Of a stretch of DNA of 64,000 nt, positions 46,841 through 59,188 are shown one piece after another (position 1 is the first letter of the stretch; each line of letters opens with the position of its first letter). The notes under the pieces are model-generated. The model was not told the DNA's origin, did not search any database, and saw only the letters and a program-made list of their open reading frames with translations. Origin of the DNA: Daucus carota subsp. sativus (lineage: Eukaryota; Streptophyta; Magnoliopsida; Apiales; Apiaceae); the NCBI RefSeq assembly GCF_001625215.2, contig NC_030389.2:44009454-44073453 (forward strand). Reading direction: 5' to 3'. The translations under genes and the position numbers were made by a program.

Positions 46841-47792
46841 AATATCAGGGGGAAAATACATACAAAAAAAAACCTAAAACAAACTAATTGAAAGAAAAAT
46901 GTTGGCGGACTAGCCTAAACATACAAGTAACTGCAACAGAAGAGGTGGAAAAACAGTACAAGCTACTCTTCTAATTTAGTACACCGACTAAATGGATGCA
47001 AGATGCAACACATGGGAAATATTTTACATGATAAAAACTTGTTAAATGTTATTTGTTTTTGGCCTAGAAAAACTTCGAATTTCGAGGAATGTGTGGGGAC
47101 TTCTTCATGGTTTTCTCCGCCTATAATTTAAAGTGCAAAGTAATCCCTTCTCCCATAAACCAAAACAAAACATGATAGTATACTCCATATAAATCAAAAA
47201 AACAAATTTACGATAAAAATTAATGCTAAATACAAAATATCAAAGAAAGATGGCAAAAATTTTAAAAGTACATACAAAATAATTAGCTACTACCAACAAG
47301 CTCTCCAATAACAGGACTGAAAATTTATTCGAATTATCTGATATCTCGATTAATATTCTGACTCGAAACTATGATATAAGTCTTATGTTCATTATGTTCG
47401 TCTTATTAATGATCTAAATTTGACAGGAGAATTAAAATTATATAAAATATAACTTCGACTATGCGCATTTATATGCTCATTCAATGTAAATCTTAATATC
47501 TTATATTATCAATAAAATCGGGTGAAATCGAACTCATCCCCATCTTATAAAATAAACAGAATAAAAAAGATATTTCTACTAATAATTAAAATTTTTAGAT
47601 GAAATATTTATTAATGGATGATTTTGTGTGTGCAGGAACTATTATTATTATTAATTATTAATAAGATTGAAAGCAATGAAAATAATTAACGATTTTTCTC
47701 TTCTTTTTTGTCAAACTTGCCTTTGGTTGGATAAGATATGTTGCAAGAAAAGGACGGAGTCTCACACAACTCAATACAAAAAAACAAGAGAA
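46841..47792. other. Intergenic DNA and leader of the mTERF gene
   Basis: No gene seen. The frame of the mTERF gene stays open upstream to an ATG at 47667, but that extension is unlike a transit peptide. Confidence 0.4.
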
Positions 47793-48686
47793 ATGTTAAC
47801 ACTACAAACTCAAACCTTCTTTCCCCTAATTCTAAACCCCTCTAAAACCCTAATCCCCAAATTCAAAACCCTCAATTACTCCCAATCCCCGGGTCAAATC
47901 CCCATCCCAACATCCAATTCGGGGCTCCGATTCCACGACAAGCTCCTCTACCTCAAAACCCTAAATGTCAATCCCCAAAAAGCCCTCCAACAAAACCCTA
48001 ATTTCCGCTCGACCCCACTTGAATCCCTCAAATTGGTGGAGAATTGCTTGCTCTCGATGGGTATCGAACGCGGAGCGTTCGGTAGAATCTTTGATATGCA
48101 CCCCCAGCTTCTTAGTTGTGATCCTTACTTTGATCTTTACCCTGTTTTTGGATTCTTGTTGAATGAGGTTAAAATCCCTTTTGTCGATATTCGTAAGGCG
48201 GTGGTTAGGTGTCCTAGGCTGTTAGTTTGCGATGTCGATGAGAAATTGAGACCCACATTGCGGTTCTTGAGGAATTTGGGGTTTGTTAGGATGAATGCTG
48301 TTTCGTGTCAAACTACATTGTTGTTGGTTTCGAGTGTGGAAGTTACGATAATGCCGAAGCTGGATTATTTGATGAGTTTGGGGTTTGAGTACGATGAAGT
48401 GGCGAGGATGGTTGTGAGATCACCGGCTTTGTTGACGTATAGTGTAGCTAATAATTTGATGCCGAAAATTGAGTACTTTTTGAGTGTGATGAATGGAGAT
48501 TTAGGCGAATTGAAGAGGTTTCCGCAGTTCTTTTCATTTAGTTTAGAAGGTAAGATAAAAAGGAGGCATCGGCTGCTGGCTGAGCGTGGACTTACAATGC
48601 CATTGTCGGAGATGTTGAAGATCAGTGATGGAGAGTTTAATAATAGGTTGATTGAAATGAAGCTCCGATTACTTTCTAGAAGATAG
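47793..48686 (+). CDS. mTERF-family organellar protein (MTEF1-like)
   Basis: A single exon. From the preferred ATG it encodes 297 residues; an in-frame ATG at 47667 would add 42. Family knowledge: plant mTERFs are nuclear-encoded, helical-repeat nucleic-acid-binding proteins of plastids and mitochondria that affect transcription termination and RNA processing. Seen: a Ser/Thr/Pro-rich, acid-poor start (MLTLQTQTFFPLILNPSKTL) typical of a plastid transit peptide, then consecutive mTERF repeats with the pattern ...F.MHPQLL, ...VVRCPRLL, ...VVRSPALL, ...FPQFFSFSLEGKIKRRH. The body resembles Arabidopsis At2g36000-type proteins, as far as I remember them. The 47793 start puts the transit peptide at the N-terminus, which is why it is chosen. 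Confidence 0.85.
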   Translation: MLTLQTQTFFPLILNPSKTLIPKFKTLNYSQSPGQIPIPTSNSGLRFHDKLLYLKTLNVNPQKALQQNPNFRSTPLESLKLVENCLLSMGIERGAFGRIFDMHPQLLSCDPYFDLYPVFGFLLNEVKIPFVDIRKAVVRCPRLLVCDVDEKLRPTLRFLRNLGFVRMNAVSCQTTLLLVSSVEVTIMPKLDYLMSLGFEYDEVARMVVRSPALLTYSVANNLMPKIEYFLSVMNGDLGELKRFPQFFSFSLEGKIKRRHRLLAERGLTMPLSEMLKISDGEFNNRLIEMKLRLLSRR

Positions 48687-51600
48687 TTTTGTAAGTTGCT
48701 CAATCTTAATATGACAGTATTATATATTCTTGTTTTAGTAAGAATTCGAATCTTTAGGTTAATTGTTGATTAGTTTCACAGTTCACGGACTTGTAGATGC
48801 CCTCAAAAGCAATCAATCATTGTATATATTAGATAATAAGATCATATTTTTTTGCATAAATGAATTCAAACCTCTACTACTTGTTGTCATTTGTTAGTAG
48901 AATTTTGTAAAGTGCACGCACATTGCCCATTAACCAGTCATTTATGACTTAAATTGATGTAATAGATTATATTTCTAATATTTCAGTATCCATTTCCGAC
49001 TAATCCAAGTTTGTCTTTTTGGACAGAGTTATAAATTTAGTAAGAATTATGAAACATTCCATTGACTAAAAAATGATGAAAAAATTTGGTTAATATTTGA
49101 TGTTATCAATCTTTTTTCCCCCTGAAAGTCTAAAACCATAGAAGTTCATGAGTAAACATCCTATAGTACTAAATGCAAATACTACATGAAGAGTAGGTTG
49201 AGAACAGAGGAGGAACAGTAAGCAATTCGTCACGAATGGTCATCAGGCTTTCAGTTGATCTAGTATTGCATGTCTAAATCGTTTTGATCCTTTCCATATA
49301 AAAGCTTCGGTTATAAAAAAGGTTGTCCTCAATTTTATTCACTATTTTATTTGGCTTGAAGCTTTGAAGGTCCATGCCTATAGAGTTCAACAATTGTCAA
49401 TTAATCAAACATAAAGTTCTCCTGTTAAAACTATATAGTGTATGATAAGAGAATCCGGATAACAAATTCATGATGCTATCAATGATAATTTTTTTTGACG
49501 ATGCATCTGAAATCCTTTTCTAGGACTGGCTTTTCTATTTAGGACCTTGAAGTAGGTGATAAACAAAATCCAATAAGATTCTTCCAGTGGGAACTTTGAC
49601 CTTCTGACATATAGTAGAGAAGATACAGTGCTTTTGACCGAGAGTTCAATACTTAATATAAGATCGTAGGCATTAAATATGATTCTGCTTTGCGAAGAAG
49701 CTTATACTGTTGTAAAATATGCTCTAGAAGTCTATACGCTATAGCTAATAACATTAAAATACATGGAATGCTAGAAAGTTGAAGTCATGTTAATTTAACA
49801 CTTTCGTTGACTCTGATGATAAATAGAAAAACCTAAAGGTTACTTGTATATGATGATATCTGGCTGATCTATTAAGTGTAAATTGTATCTTTTATACATA
49901 ATAATGATTGAAATTAGATGATATATATTTTGGGTATAAATTTTGTAATCAAACTTTTTGTGTCCTGCAACTGTAAGTTCATGCATAAAGAAGTAAACAT
50001 CCTATTCAACTGAATGCGAGCACCTTAGGATAGATATACCAAGTTGGGAAGAGGCTGAGCACTAAGCAGTCAACTATAAGTATTAAACATAATGTCAGTT
50101 GACAACTCGACCATGTGCTGCATGCCTAATTGTTTTCGACCAGTGCCCCTTATCATTTTGCTTGTTAATGGTTTAAACTTACACCTATACACTCAAACAG
50201 ACAGACACACTACTTTTCTACCATTCTAACCCTCGACCTCTTATTACCAAGAGGGAGGCGTAGTTACTGGACTAGAAGCCAAGGGATTGATATTGTCTTG
50301 TGCTGGGACTGTGTTAGTAATGAAAAGGTCAAAAGGGCATTGCTCTTTCTTCCTTAGTAATTATCTGGGTTGAAGGTCTATACTCATAAATTGTAAGCCT
50401 TGATTCATCAAACCCCAGGCCATCTTGCTTAGAAACTAGTATTGTATTATTATAAACAATGAGAATAAAAAAATTATGATGTTAACAAAGAAAACCTCTA
50501 AATTGCTGTTGTTTTTGAAATTCTCTACCAGGACTAGTTTTTCTGTTTAGAACCTTGTAGTAAGTTATTAGCAAATTGCGATAAAGTTGCTGGTAACGAG
50601 AACTTTAACTTTGTAAGTATAGATTGGCACATAAAATGTGTTTTAACCAGGAGGTTATACCTTAAATAAGTTCTTAGGTTGTTTGAAAGGAGCTAATACT
50701 GCTGGATAATATGCTGTAAACTCTTACTATGGTCGATGACATGCAATTATATAGGATTTTGAATGTATAAGTTCATTATCTCACATTTTTACTGATTTCT
50801 CCATGATAAACAGGGCTACAGATCCTTGTTTGTTTATGACATTTGACTAAAAAGATAAGTCTATTGTTAGTTTTCTAGTGGTATTGAGCAATAATCTTCC
50901 GAGGGGCATATTATATGGTGGTCTTTTAACTATAATTTTATTCCCCTACATTGATTAGGCAAACCAGTCTATCTGATTAGAAACATATAATTGAAATTCT
51001 CATAAGTAGCCCACTCCCAGGCTGGTTCTTCTATGTCATGGTCTCATCTCATGGATATTTTTGGTACCTGTAGATTTTGTGTAGATTTTTTTTTCATGAG
51101 GTGGAATGGTGTATCTCCATTAATCTATCATCATCATCATACAACTGAAATAATTTTTTAAGTTGTTTGTCATGAATTTCGAGTGTGGTGCCATGCAATA
51201 CATAGTGATATGTCATAAGTTCGACCAAGAATTAGATACTGAAAATGTTTATTAACACCCACACATTATAGTATCATACTCTAAATCTCTGTACATCTTA
51301 GTATGTGTTCACTAGTTATTGCATTATATTTAGCATGACAAAAACCGGAAACGAAATATTTATTTTGATTATTTCTTGCTACCACCTCCCCGTTGTTCAT
51401 AAAACTTGTTCTGAACAAAAGAGTTGATGTTCTGGAGACTGATATACTTATCATCATATTTGGACTTGTATATCTTTGGTCTTCTGAATGTCTGGGCTTC
51501 ATATCAGTCAGTCTTACTTACTGGATACCTGTATATATTACAAGGATCCAGGTCCCTGACATACGTATGTCAGTAGCATATGTTCAGCGGAAAAAATGCG

Positions 51601-52367
51601 CCGGACAGCTTAACCTGTTTTTGATGTATGTATAGGAGGTGCTACAATATTATTGAGCGGAATCCTCACTCTAGGCGTTTTCATGTCCAGAGCTTTTTTT
51701 CCACTGAACATATGGTACTATAATCCGTCTGTTTTGAACTGTAATATTATAATCTACGTTACTTCGACTCGTCATTTCCGGCGACCGTACCCGTGTCGAC
51801 CCGACCCGACCCGACACGGGACATATTATAATTTATAATATGCATTCAATACTTGATGAGAGTTGAAATTTATATGAAAGCCATTTGACCTTTCTTGCAC
51901 TGCTGAAGGTGCATGGATGTTTAAGTCTTCAGTATTCCCTGTGAGTAGCTAATGGTAAACAAAGGACAAAGCCTTGGCCTGTTTCAGGATTCTGACCAAG
52001 CCTGACATACACCCATGCATTGCTTATCTGAGATGAATTAATTGCTTCTTATTCTTGGTAGAAATTATTAACAGGTTTTCTTCTAGCAGTATTAAATTCA
52101 ATGTGAAAATACTTGATTTCTATGCACAAAAGTCCGATTTGATTCTTGTTGAATTGTTGTATAATATAGTATTTCAATCGCTGTTTCTAAAGTTTGGTAT
52201 AACAATTCGTTTATTAGATGATCTTGCTTCATTGTTGTCGCGCCTTTTCTTCTTAGCAAAAAGTTGTATTCTTGGTATGAACACAGAGATTAATGAACTC
52301 TGAATATGCCTTCTCTTGTTAGACTTGAATTCTCCCACATCCCTCCCTTCTCGGCATTTGTCTTTTA
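48687..52367. other. Non-coding region after mTERF
   Basis: No coding gene is recognised. Much of it is T-rich and intron-like, so spliced 3'UTR or a long non-coding RNA is possible but unsupported. It contains a diverged duplication (49120-50820), an inverted copy of the retroposon core near 50230, and a short CGACC-repeat near 51792-51815. Confidence 0.4.
49120..50820. repeat. Diverged tandem duplication, units of about 0.8-0.9 kb
   Basis: Left unit about 49120-49860, right unit about 49960-50820. Shared landmarks in the same order: AGTAAACATCCTAT (49153 and 50008 area), AGGACT.G.TTTTCT.TTTAG.ACCTTG.AGTA, AACTTT.AC.TT, and AGCTAATACTG-like sequence. Spacing differs between units because of indels. 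Confidence 0.6.
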
Positions 52368-52575
52368 CTCCCTCCGTCTCACTCATTTGTTTACGAGTTT
52401 CCTTTACTGCTTGACATGTATTGTAAGTTGTATATAAAGTATAGTTTCATAATTTATTTTTAAAATTTTCTTTTGTTGAATAAAAATTTATATTAAATTT
52501 TCGAAAAAGTAAAAATTATAATAAGCTATAAGTCATATTTTGTAAGTTCTGAAATATGTGTCGAGCCCTTTGATC
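52368..52575. mobile_element. Truncated Stowaway MITE
   Basis: Starts CTCCCTCCGTCTCACTCATT after TA, with the usual interior palindrome, but the right GAGGGAG end is missing. Next to it, near 52610, is a box B-like GTGTTCGAATCCC that may belong to a SINE. Confidence 0.6.
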
Positions 52576-52842
52576 CGTTGTCAGTCCTTCTCGTGTGACA
52601 AGGTATTGTGTTCGAATCCCTCCCTCGTAAATTGATATGTATCATGTATAACTTTCCGAGTTTTAGAAATACTGTAACATCCTTCTTGCTCTGTGAACAA
52701 AACCATGCATACAAAAGTAGCTCCTAATCTATATGTTGATTATGATTTACTACTTTTAAGTTGCAGCAGTAGAATTAGAGACCAAGCTCTAAAGTAAAAA
52801 TATAGTGACAGGCTTTACTTGTACATGCAGTGTTGCATGTAA

Positions 52843-53072
52843 TCCTTCCTTCTCATTTTATACAGTTTTTCATTATTTGAAATATGTTTTAAGACTCTTA
52901 TAAAATATAGTTTTATAATTTAGTCTTAAAATTTTTTGTTTCTGAATTAAAACTGACATTATATTTTCATTTAGAAGATTTTTTTAAAAAAGTAATTTAT
53001 GAAACTGTATTTGTAAGAGAAATGTGTGTTCTCAGACGTATACTGCTCACGGGGACGGGACAGAAAGAGTAA
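52843..53072. mobile_element. Degenerate Stowaway-like MITE
   Basis: Left end ATCCTTCCTTCTCATTTTA and right end GGGACGGGACAGAAAGAG are a decayed version of the Stowaway ends, with the typical interior palindrome. Confidence 0.5.
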
Positions 53073-53360
53073 TAATACAGGTACCAGGAACCGTTGGGCC
53101 TTGCTGTGTTTTATTTCATGATAACTCAGGCACAGCACATGGGGTTGCATGCACGTGGACAGGTACAGTTACTTATTCTCTTAAATTTCATATACACAAA
53201 CATGCTGAACTTCAACAGTAAAGCTGTGTTTCCCATCCCCAATCAGTGAATAAAAATCTATAACAAAATCAAGATTGTCCTGACACTACTCTTATTATGA
53301 TGCACAGTTAGATAACTTCTTAGCCTTTTATTTTACTGTGCTTTTCAGAGCTTTATCAGC
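53073..53360. other. Intergenic, nothing recognised
   Basis: Moderately GC-rich short stretch (53080-53170) without a recognisable frame. Confidence 0.35.
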
Positions 53361-53551
53361 ATTACTCGCAGGGCGGATCTAATAAAAGACACGTTGATAT
53401 GTGTCCTTCTGAAAAAATTGATATTTTTTTATCATATTAAATTTTATAAAATCGTTGAAGTACCCCACAAAATTTAAAAATATATATGTACTTTCTGAAA
53501 ATTTGTTTGGTGCCCTGCAAGATTTGAATCCTAGATCCGCCCCTGCTAGTG
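53361..53551. mobile_element. GGGGCGGATCTA-ended MITE, copy 2 (CACTA-like)
   Basis: Left GCAGGGCGGATCT and right AGATCCGCCCCTGC are inverted repeats; the right end on the minus strand begins CACTAGCAGGGG. Related to 8004-8178. Confidence 0.6.
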
Positions 53552-54002
53552 AACAGTGCATGCTCTCATCTTCTTTGCTTTTGTTTTAAAGCTCTCCATA
53601 AGTAGGTCCATTTGGGTTTCCATTTCTGTACAGTAACTTTTCAACTTACAGGTCTGCAAAAATGAACTCTGGATTAGCCTGTGGCTAGGCTAGTTTGTAG
53701 AGTGAGTTGTTTACATCTTGCAAGGGTGAAAAGATGAAGCTTTTGAATTATTATGGACAGTGGTAGTGTTCTATTTGTGGTATTATACTATTAGGAATTG
53801 GTGAGGACATGAGGTCATCTTAGTGTGTTTGAGTAAGCAAAGCAGAGCATCTCTGAACTCATCTGTGATTTCTCACTGTATATTTTAGCTATATGCAAGT
53901 ATGGCTGTGTATCCTGCCCTTGTTTTAAATGATCAGTTCTTCACTGGCAATTTACTCAGTAAGTCAGTATAGTAAATTCACCACCTTATGTACCTAGTTT
54001 TT

Positions 54003-54220
54003 CATAATTTTCGAATTCTCCCGACCTCGCATAAGAGGGGCAAAGGAGATATTCTTGGACCGAGAATCCCATTTTTGACAATTTTCGAATTCTCGACCTC
54101 TTGTAAGAGGAGCGAGGGAGATATTCTTGAACCGAGAATCCCATTTTTGACAATTTTCGGATTCTGTCAACTTGTAAGATGAGCGAGGGAGATACTATTG
54201 GACCGAGAATCCGAGATCAC
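54003..54220. repeat. Three-copy tandem repeat, period about 72 bp
   Basis: Each unit has TTTTCG.ATTCT, a TAAGA.GAGCGAGGGAGATA block and ACCGAGAATCC. A GAGAGAGATATCATTGAACC relative lies in MYB intron 1 near 59750. Confidence 0.75.
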
Positions 54221-55994
54221 TGGTTTTCATGATTTTCTTTTATTGAACTACTTTAAGGTGCATGTGTAGGTAAAGTATCCAAATTGTAATCTACCAAATA
54301 TAGGTGGGGGTCTATACATATGTTGTATTGGTATGCTTTGTTTGTAGATTTGCAGTGAGGATATTAAAGATCTATGTGCTGTGCTGTGTACTTGGTCATA
54401 CACTCCAACAAGATTAAAATTTTCATCTACCAAGTTTGAATGCTTGCTGTGGAGTACTACAGTGATGTCTATTAAGATGTGCATTGTATTCAGATTATTT
54501 TAATATAATATTTGCTTAAATGCACTTGGCAATTGACTGCTACTGGCATTTGTAATGAAGCTCTTCATAAAGAAGAAGCATCACATTGGATACGTATGTA
54601 AATGTCTTGTCATAATTGATGGTGGATGATTTATGAGGCTGGTCTCAAAATCCGGGTGTATGTACTTGTTTAATAGAGTTGGTTGGGAAATGAACATGGA
54701 CACACCAATGTAGACTTGGTTAATCGGTTTAATATGTTGAGAATGTGGTTTAATACGTTGAGAATGTATATGGGTTCAGATCCTTGACATATGTCTGTGA
54801 TATATTTTTATCGTGTTTATAAGTCATGATAAAGAGTAATACATGCTTTTCACCTTAGTTATAAGTATGAATCTTAACTTTTTTCCATATCTGTAATTCG
54901 AGTCTAAGTTATTTTTCTTGATAGATGTTTGCGATATATTTTTATCGTGTTTATTAGTCATGATTAAGAAAAATACATGCTTTTTGATAATTATGAACCA
55001 TTGCACATCTTGGATCTGTAATTCGAGTCAAGCTGCTCGCAAGCATCTCGAGCTCATTTAATAATACCCGGCCCGACTCGGGCTCGTATACGAGCTCGGG
55101 CTCAAGTCAAGCAGCTCGCATGCAGCTCGAGCTCGTTTAATAAGCCCTGGCCTGGCTCGGACTCGTATAAGATTTCATGCTCGTTTAGTTAAATGAGCCG
55201 GTTCCTCGTTAAACTAAACGAGTCGAGTTCGTGGAGAGATTTAGACTTAATCAAGTGCAAAATTAACTGAGCCAACTCGACCGACTCTTTAAATTTGGCT
55301 CGTTTAGATAAATGAATCGGTTCGACTCGCAAAATTAAACGAGCAGAGTTCAGACACACATTTTGACTTAATTAAGTTAAACGAGCAGCTCACCCGACTC
55401 GATTAACCTAGACTCAAAACTCAGACTTGTTCGGCCAGAATTACGGTCCCACGGCAGGTTCCCACCATCTCACATGTTGAGAGACATTAGCCATAGGGAA
55501 TTCGGATTCTCTAATGTGGACATTTCGAAAGTCATATTTACTGCTCGTCTCAATTGCAATCTTTACAAAGATTAAAAATCGAGAAATGGACTAATTCGTA
55601 ACCTAGCTGATAACAAATAGAAGTCGATTATTGAGAATTTGAGACATGCACGAATGTGCCTTGTGTAGATGTAGATAGAATTCTGACTTATAAAGCCAAG
55701 CCATGATCATTGGTCACTGGTCATTCATATTTTCACTTGTCCCCGTCGCCATCTCCCTTGCATGCACAAAAAACGAGCAGAAGAACACAAAAAACCTGTA
55801 AAATGGCTTGTTTTCTTGCTTGGTACATCATTATAATGCTCAGTTTCTGCCAGCCTCTCGTGTGCTGGTTCAGATCTTGTATTGTGAAAATATATTAGGA
55901 CTTTACATATATTCGCTGCAAGAAAAACGGGCATGTTTGATTGTGAGCAGTATACTCTCAAACTCTCAGTTGTTTGTTTTCGAATAATTTAAAC
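54221..55994. other. Intergenic region with CTCGAGCTCG-rich repeat
   Basis: No gene recognised. About 55020-55440 is rich in GAGCTCG and TCGTTTA motifs in both orientations, a common type of plant transposon remnant. A possible tiny secreted-peptide frame lies at 55803-55898. Confidence 0.4.
55803..55898 (+). CDS. 31-residue hydrophobic short frame
   Basis: ATG opens a 31-residue frame (MACFLAWYIIIMLSFCQPLV...) that looks like a signal peptide followed by a few cysteines. A TATAAAG lies about 110 bp upstream. It could be the first exon of a small secreted peptide or a chance frame. Nothing downstream was recognised as a mature peptide. Confidence 0.22.
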   Translation: MACFLAWYIIIMLSFCQPLVCWFRSCIVKIY

Positions 55995-56385
55995 CAATGT
56001 ACCGCAACATATTATATATACGATCTCAAATATTCGGGAAATGAAAATTATTTTCAGAGCGATTCTTTGACAACGGTTTTAATTGAGATCTGACCCATTT
56101 TTTGCAACATATTATTTACACGATCTCAGAAAAAGATTATCTTTAGAGCGGTTCTTCGATAACAGTTTAAACTGAGATCTAAACTATCTTCCACAATACA
56201 TTTAAACGACCTCAAATATTCGGAAAATGGAAATGCTATTTCCAGAGTGGTTCTTCGACAACAGTTTAAATTGAAATCTGACTCACTTTCGCAACATATT
56301 AGTATATATACAACCTCAAATATTCGGGAAATAGAAATGTTCTTTCCAGAACGGTTCTTTCACAGCAGTTTAATCTGAGATCTGA
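55995..56385. repeat. Four-copy tandem repeat, period about 95 bp
   Basis: Units begin near 55995, 56094, 56184 and 56282. Each has GCAACATATTA, CGATCTCAAATATTCGG, a TTTCAGAGCGGTTCTT block, ACAACAGTTTAAA and TGAGATCTGA. Copies are moderately diverged. Confidence 0.8.
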
Positions 56386-57089
56386 GCTCTCAAGCACATC
56401 AAAGATGAAAGAAGCTGGGGAAAAATCTTTTTGCAAGTTCCCAATAAGATCTTACTTACAGGGATGAATCAAGATGACATCTGAGAAGTAACCATCAAAA
56501 AAATAGTGTTATGTAACAACAATAAGTACTATGATGCCATAAGTACAGAACCAATGAATAAATGCATGCATGGTTGGGACCCATCCAAGAGATTACTTTT
56601 GGAAACCCTAATACCCCATAATAACACAATGCACAGTGTGCACAAAACTGAGGAGTACCAGAAGAGAAGTATACTGAAAATAGGGTGGTACTGTAATATG
56701 TTTTTTACCATTTATAATTGGGGAGTGAGTTGAGATTTATAAATGTGAAATTGGTTGGGTAGTTTTCTAGGCTAGGCTGCAGTAGTCAGAAGTTTCAATA
56801 GTCTTTGACCATAACTGGATTCATGAGTTCACTGAATAGTGTAGTACATTCCTGTTACACTGCTCCCTCTGTTCCCACCATTATGAAAACGTATTCTTTT
56901 GGGTTATCTACTGGATTTTGTACCAACCCTTTCCAGCCAGAAAAAGTAGTTAGCTTTTCATTTCCAAAAACTAAACAATTGTGGTTTATATTAGCTAAAC
57001 AGAGTCGTAAATGAATCGAACCGGTCGTTAAGAAACTCGGCTTATTAATGAGATTGAGTTTGAACAATCGAAATTGTTCAATAAATTTA
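56386..57089. other. Intergenic, no gene recognised
   Basis: Short open frames on both strands (up to 75 codons) match nothing known. Confidence 0.4.
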
Positions 57090-57348
57090 CTCCCTCCGTC
57101 TGTAAAAATTTTTCTCGTTTGATATGTCGGAACTGTTCATGACATGAGACAAATTAGTAATTTATATCTAATCTATAAGATTAAATATAGTCATGAGTGA
57201 TCTTGTTGATTTTGTATTCATGGGTACTTTAATATGGTGAAATTTTTATATTTAATATTAATATAAAATTAAAGACATTAATGATCAAAAGTGTGTGTTG
57301 ACAAACGTGATAAAGGCAAAGAGGAAAAGTATTAAGAGACGGAGGGAG
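57090..57348. mobile_element. Stowaway MITE, second subfamily
   Basis: 259 bp, TA-flanked, CTCCCTCCGTCTGTAAAAAT at left and AGAGACGGAGGGAG at right. The interior differs from the 251-bp family. Confidence 0.82.
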
Positions 57349-58161
57349 TAAAAATTAATCCGAATCTTTTAAATATATTTGTATATATGCCAGATTTTTT
57401 TTTATTTTTTTAATGTATACATGCCAGAAATTTAACAAACCATAAAAAATTACATTTTAATTAAACTTTGTATACATAATAAATGCGTTTAAAAAACGAT
57501 ACCCAACTTTATGAGTAGACAATGACCCTTTAAATATGGTCGTCTTTGTACTATACAACCAAGTGCCATGTTCCCCATGGTTTCTCTAGAAAAATAATAA
57601 TGTGTTGATATATCGAATGTACAAGGATTGTTTTATTCTTCATCGTTAACAAACGGTCTTTAATTTCTTGCCAAGTGGAATTCAATAATTGTCCTACAAT
57701 GAGCATGCGTTACTGTGCTCGTGGGTGGGGGTATTTATATTAGTGTAAGTGGTGTGTTATGCAACATAGTTTTTCATTTAATTTACTGTTGGAGATGTAC
57801 TTTCTTATTGGGACATTTCACATTTATTTGTTTGATTTGAAAGGTTTTACCGTGCCAAGTAGAAAGGAGATTGATCATTTTATGCGAGGACGGTTATTAG
57901 TCCGGACGTAAAAATTGGAAATCAGAATTAATCAATTTATTTATTAATTTAAGATTTGTTGATTATTTTTCTGAGATCTTTTGATTTTTGATTTAAAAGG
58001 TTTTACTTTGTCCAAGTGAAAAGAGATTGAGCATTTTATTTAAGTAGGATTAGTTAGTGTGGTTGTAAAAATCGGGAATCAGAATTCTAATAGATTTACA
58101 TGTTGATTTAGGACTTATCTAGTATTTATCGAGATTGAAATTTTTAGAATACTGATTATTA
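57349..58161. other. Intergenic, AT-rich
   Basis: Nothing recognised apart from two similar GGTTTTAC...AAGTGAAAAGAGATTGA segments near 57843 and 57998. Confidence 0.4.
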
Positions 58162-58394
58162 CTCCATCTGTCTCTCTCATTTCTTTACGTTACTTTTCGG
58201 CACGCTTTTCCACACTCATTTAAAGTATAGTTCCACAATATATTTTTAAAATTTTTCTTCTCTAAATAAAAATTTTATTTAAACTTTTATTTAAAAAAAG
58301 AAAATTTCAGAAAAAAGTTATACAACTATACTTTATAGGAGCCTCAAAATGCGTGCAAACAGTGAACGTAAACAATCACGGAGGACGGAGGGAG
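58162..58394. mobile_element. Stowaway MITE upstream of the MYB gene
   Basis: 233 bp, TA-flanked, CTCCATCTGTCTCTCTCATT at left and GGAGGACGGAGGGAG at right, with an interior palindrome. Confidence 0.82.
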
Positions 58395-58910
58395 TAGTAG
58401 CTAATTGCACCAAGTCATGGAAAATCAAGATAGTAGTTAAGATCTGCAGAGAGATTAATATTTTCCAGACAATGCAGATTGTATAGAGAGAGATAAGAGA
58501 GGGAGAGAGGGAGGGGGAGAGATTTACACTGATGTTAATTTCAGATAATAAAAAATTGTTACACACATGCACCAACATAAATCAACATGTGATATACTGA
58601 TATCCCTGAAAATCACTTGCATGTAAAATAATTTAGTGACAAACTGAGAGCAAACTTGTCCCAGAGAGAAGTAAGTTTAAGATTGATGGAAATGTATGGC
58701 TAGCTAGGTTATGTTCACTTCTACACTTCTATCTTATTTACTGACAGATAGGGTTACTATTATGTGAAGAGATCACACACAAACACACACACTTGGCTTG
58801 AAAAGATGGGTCTTTCTTTTTAGACCTTATAATGCCAAGCTAGCAGACATCACATTTGAGAGTCTTTCTTGTCATCTTTGAGACAGACAGCTTACTTTCC
58901 TTCTTTCACT

Positions 58911-58918
58911 TATATAAA
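58911..58918 (+). promoter_or_regulatory. Probable TATA box of the MYB gene
   Basis: TATATAAA, preceded by a pyrimidine-rich stretch and followed 25 bp later by a G-box core CACGTG (58944-58949). It would give a leader of about 260 bases with several upstream ATGs. Confidence 0.45.
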
Positions 58919-59188
58919 ATTATCAAGATTTCACTCACTTCCCCACGTGTGATCTTTTGTTCATAACCAGAAGTAAAAATAGTGCTCTTCATGGGCCTTT
59001 TCTTGATCTCTGATGTCTTCAGTCAGGAGTGCTAAATATATATGGTACTAGGCTTATAATTTTTAGCTGAAATATCGATTAATCATTGTTACAAAATATG
59101 ATATGTTTGATCTACCTTTATATTTGGTTGTCATTATGATCATCTAGATGATGGGTTGGTAAACTCTATTAGGCTGGGCCAAATATTA

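Noticed and set aside
47667-47792. An upstream ATG adding 42 residues to the mTERF protein
   Set aside because: The extension is rich in Cys and Trp and not transit-peptide-like, whereas the protein from 47793 begins with a good transit peptide.
51785-51820. CGACC-repeat stretch as a possible regulatory array
   Set aside because: Too short and simple; more likely part of a repeat or slippage.
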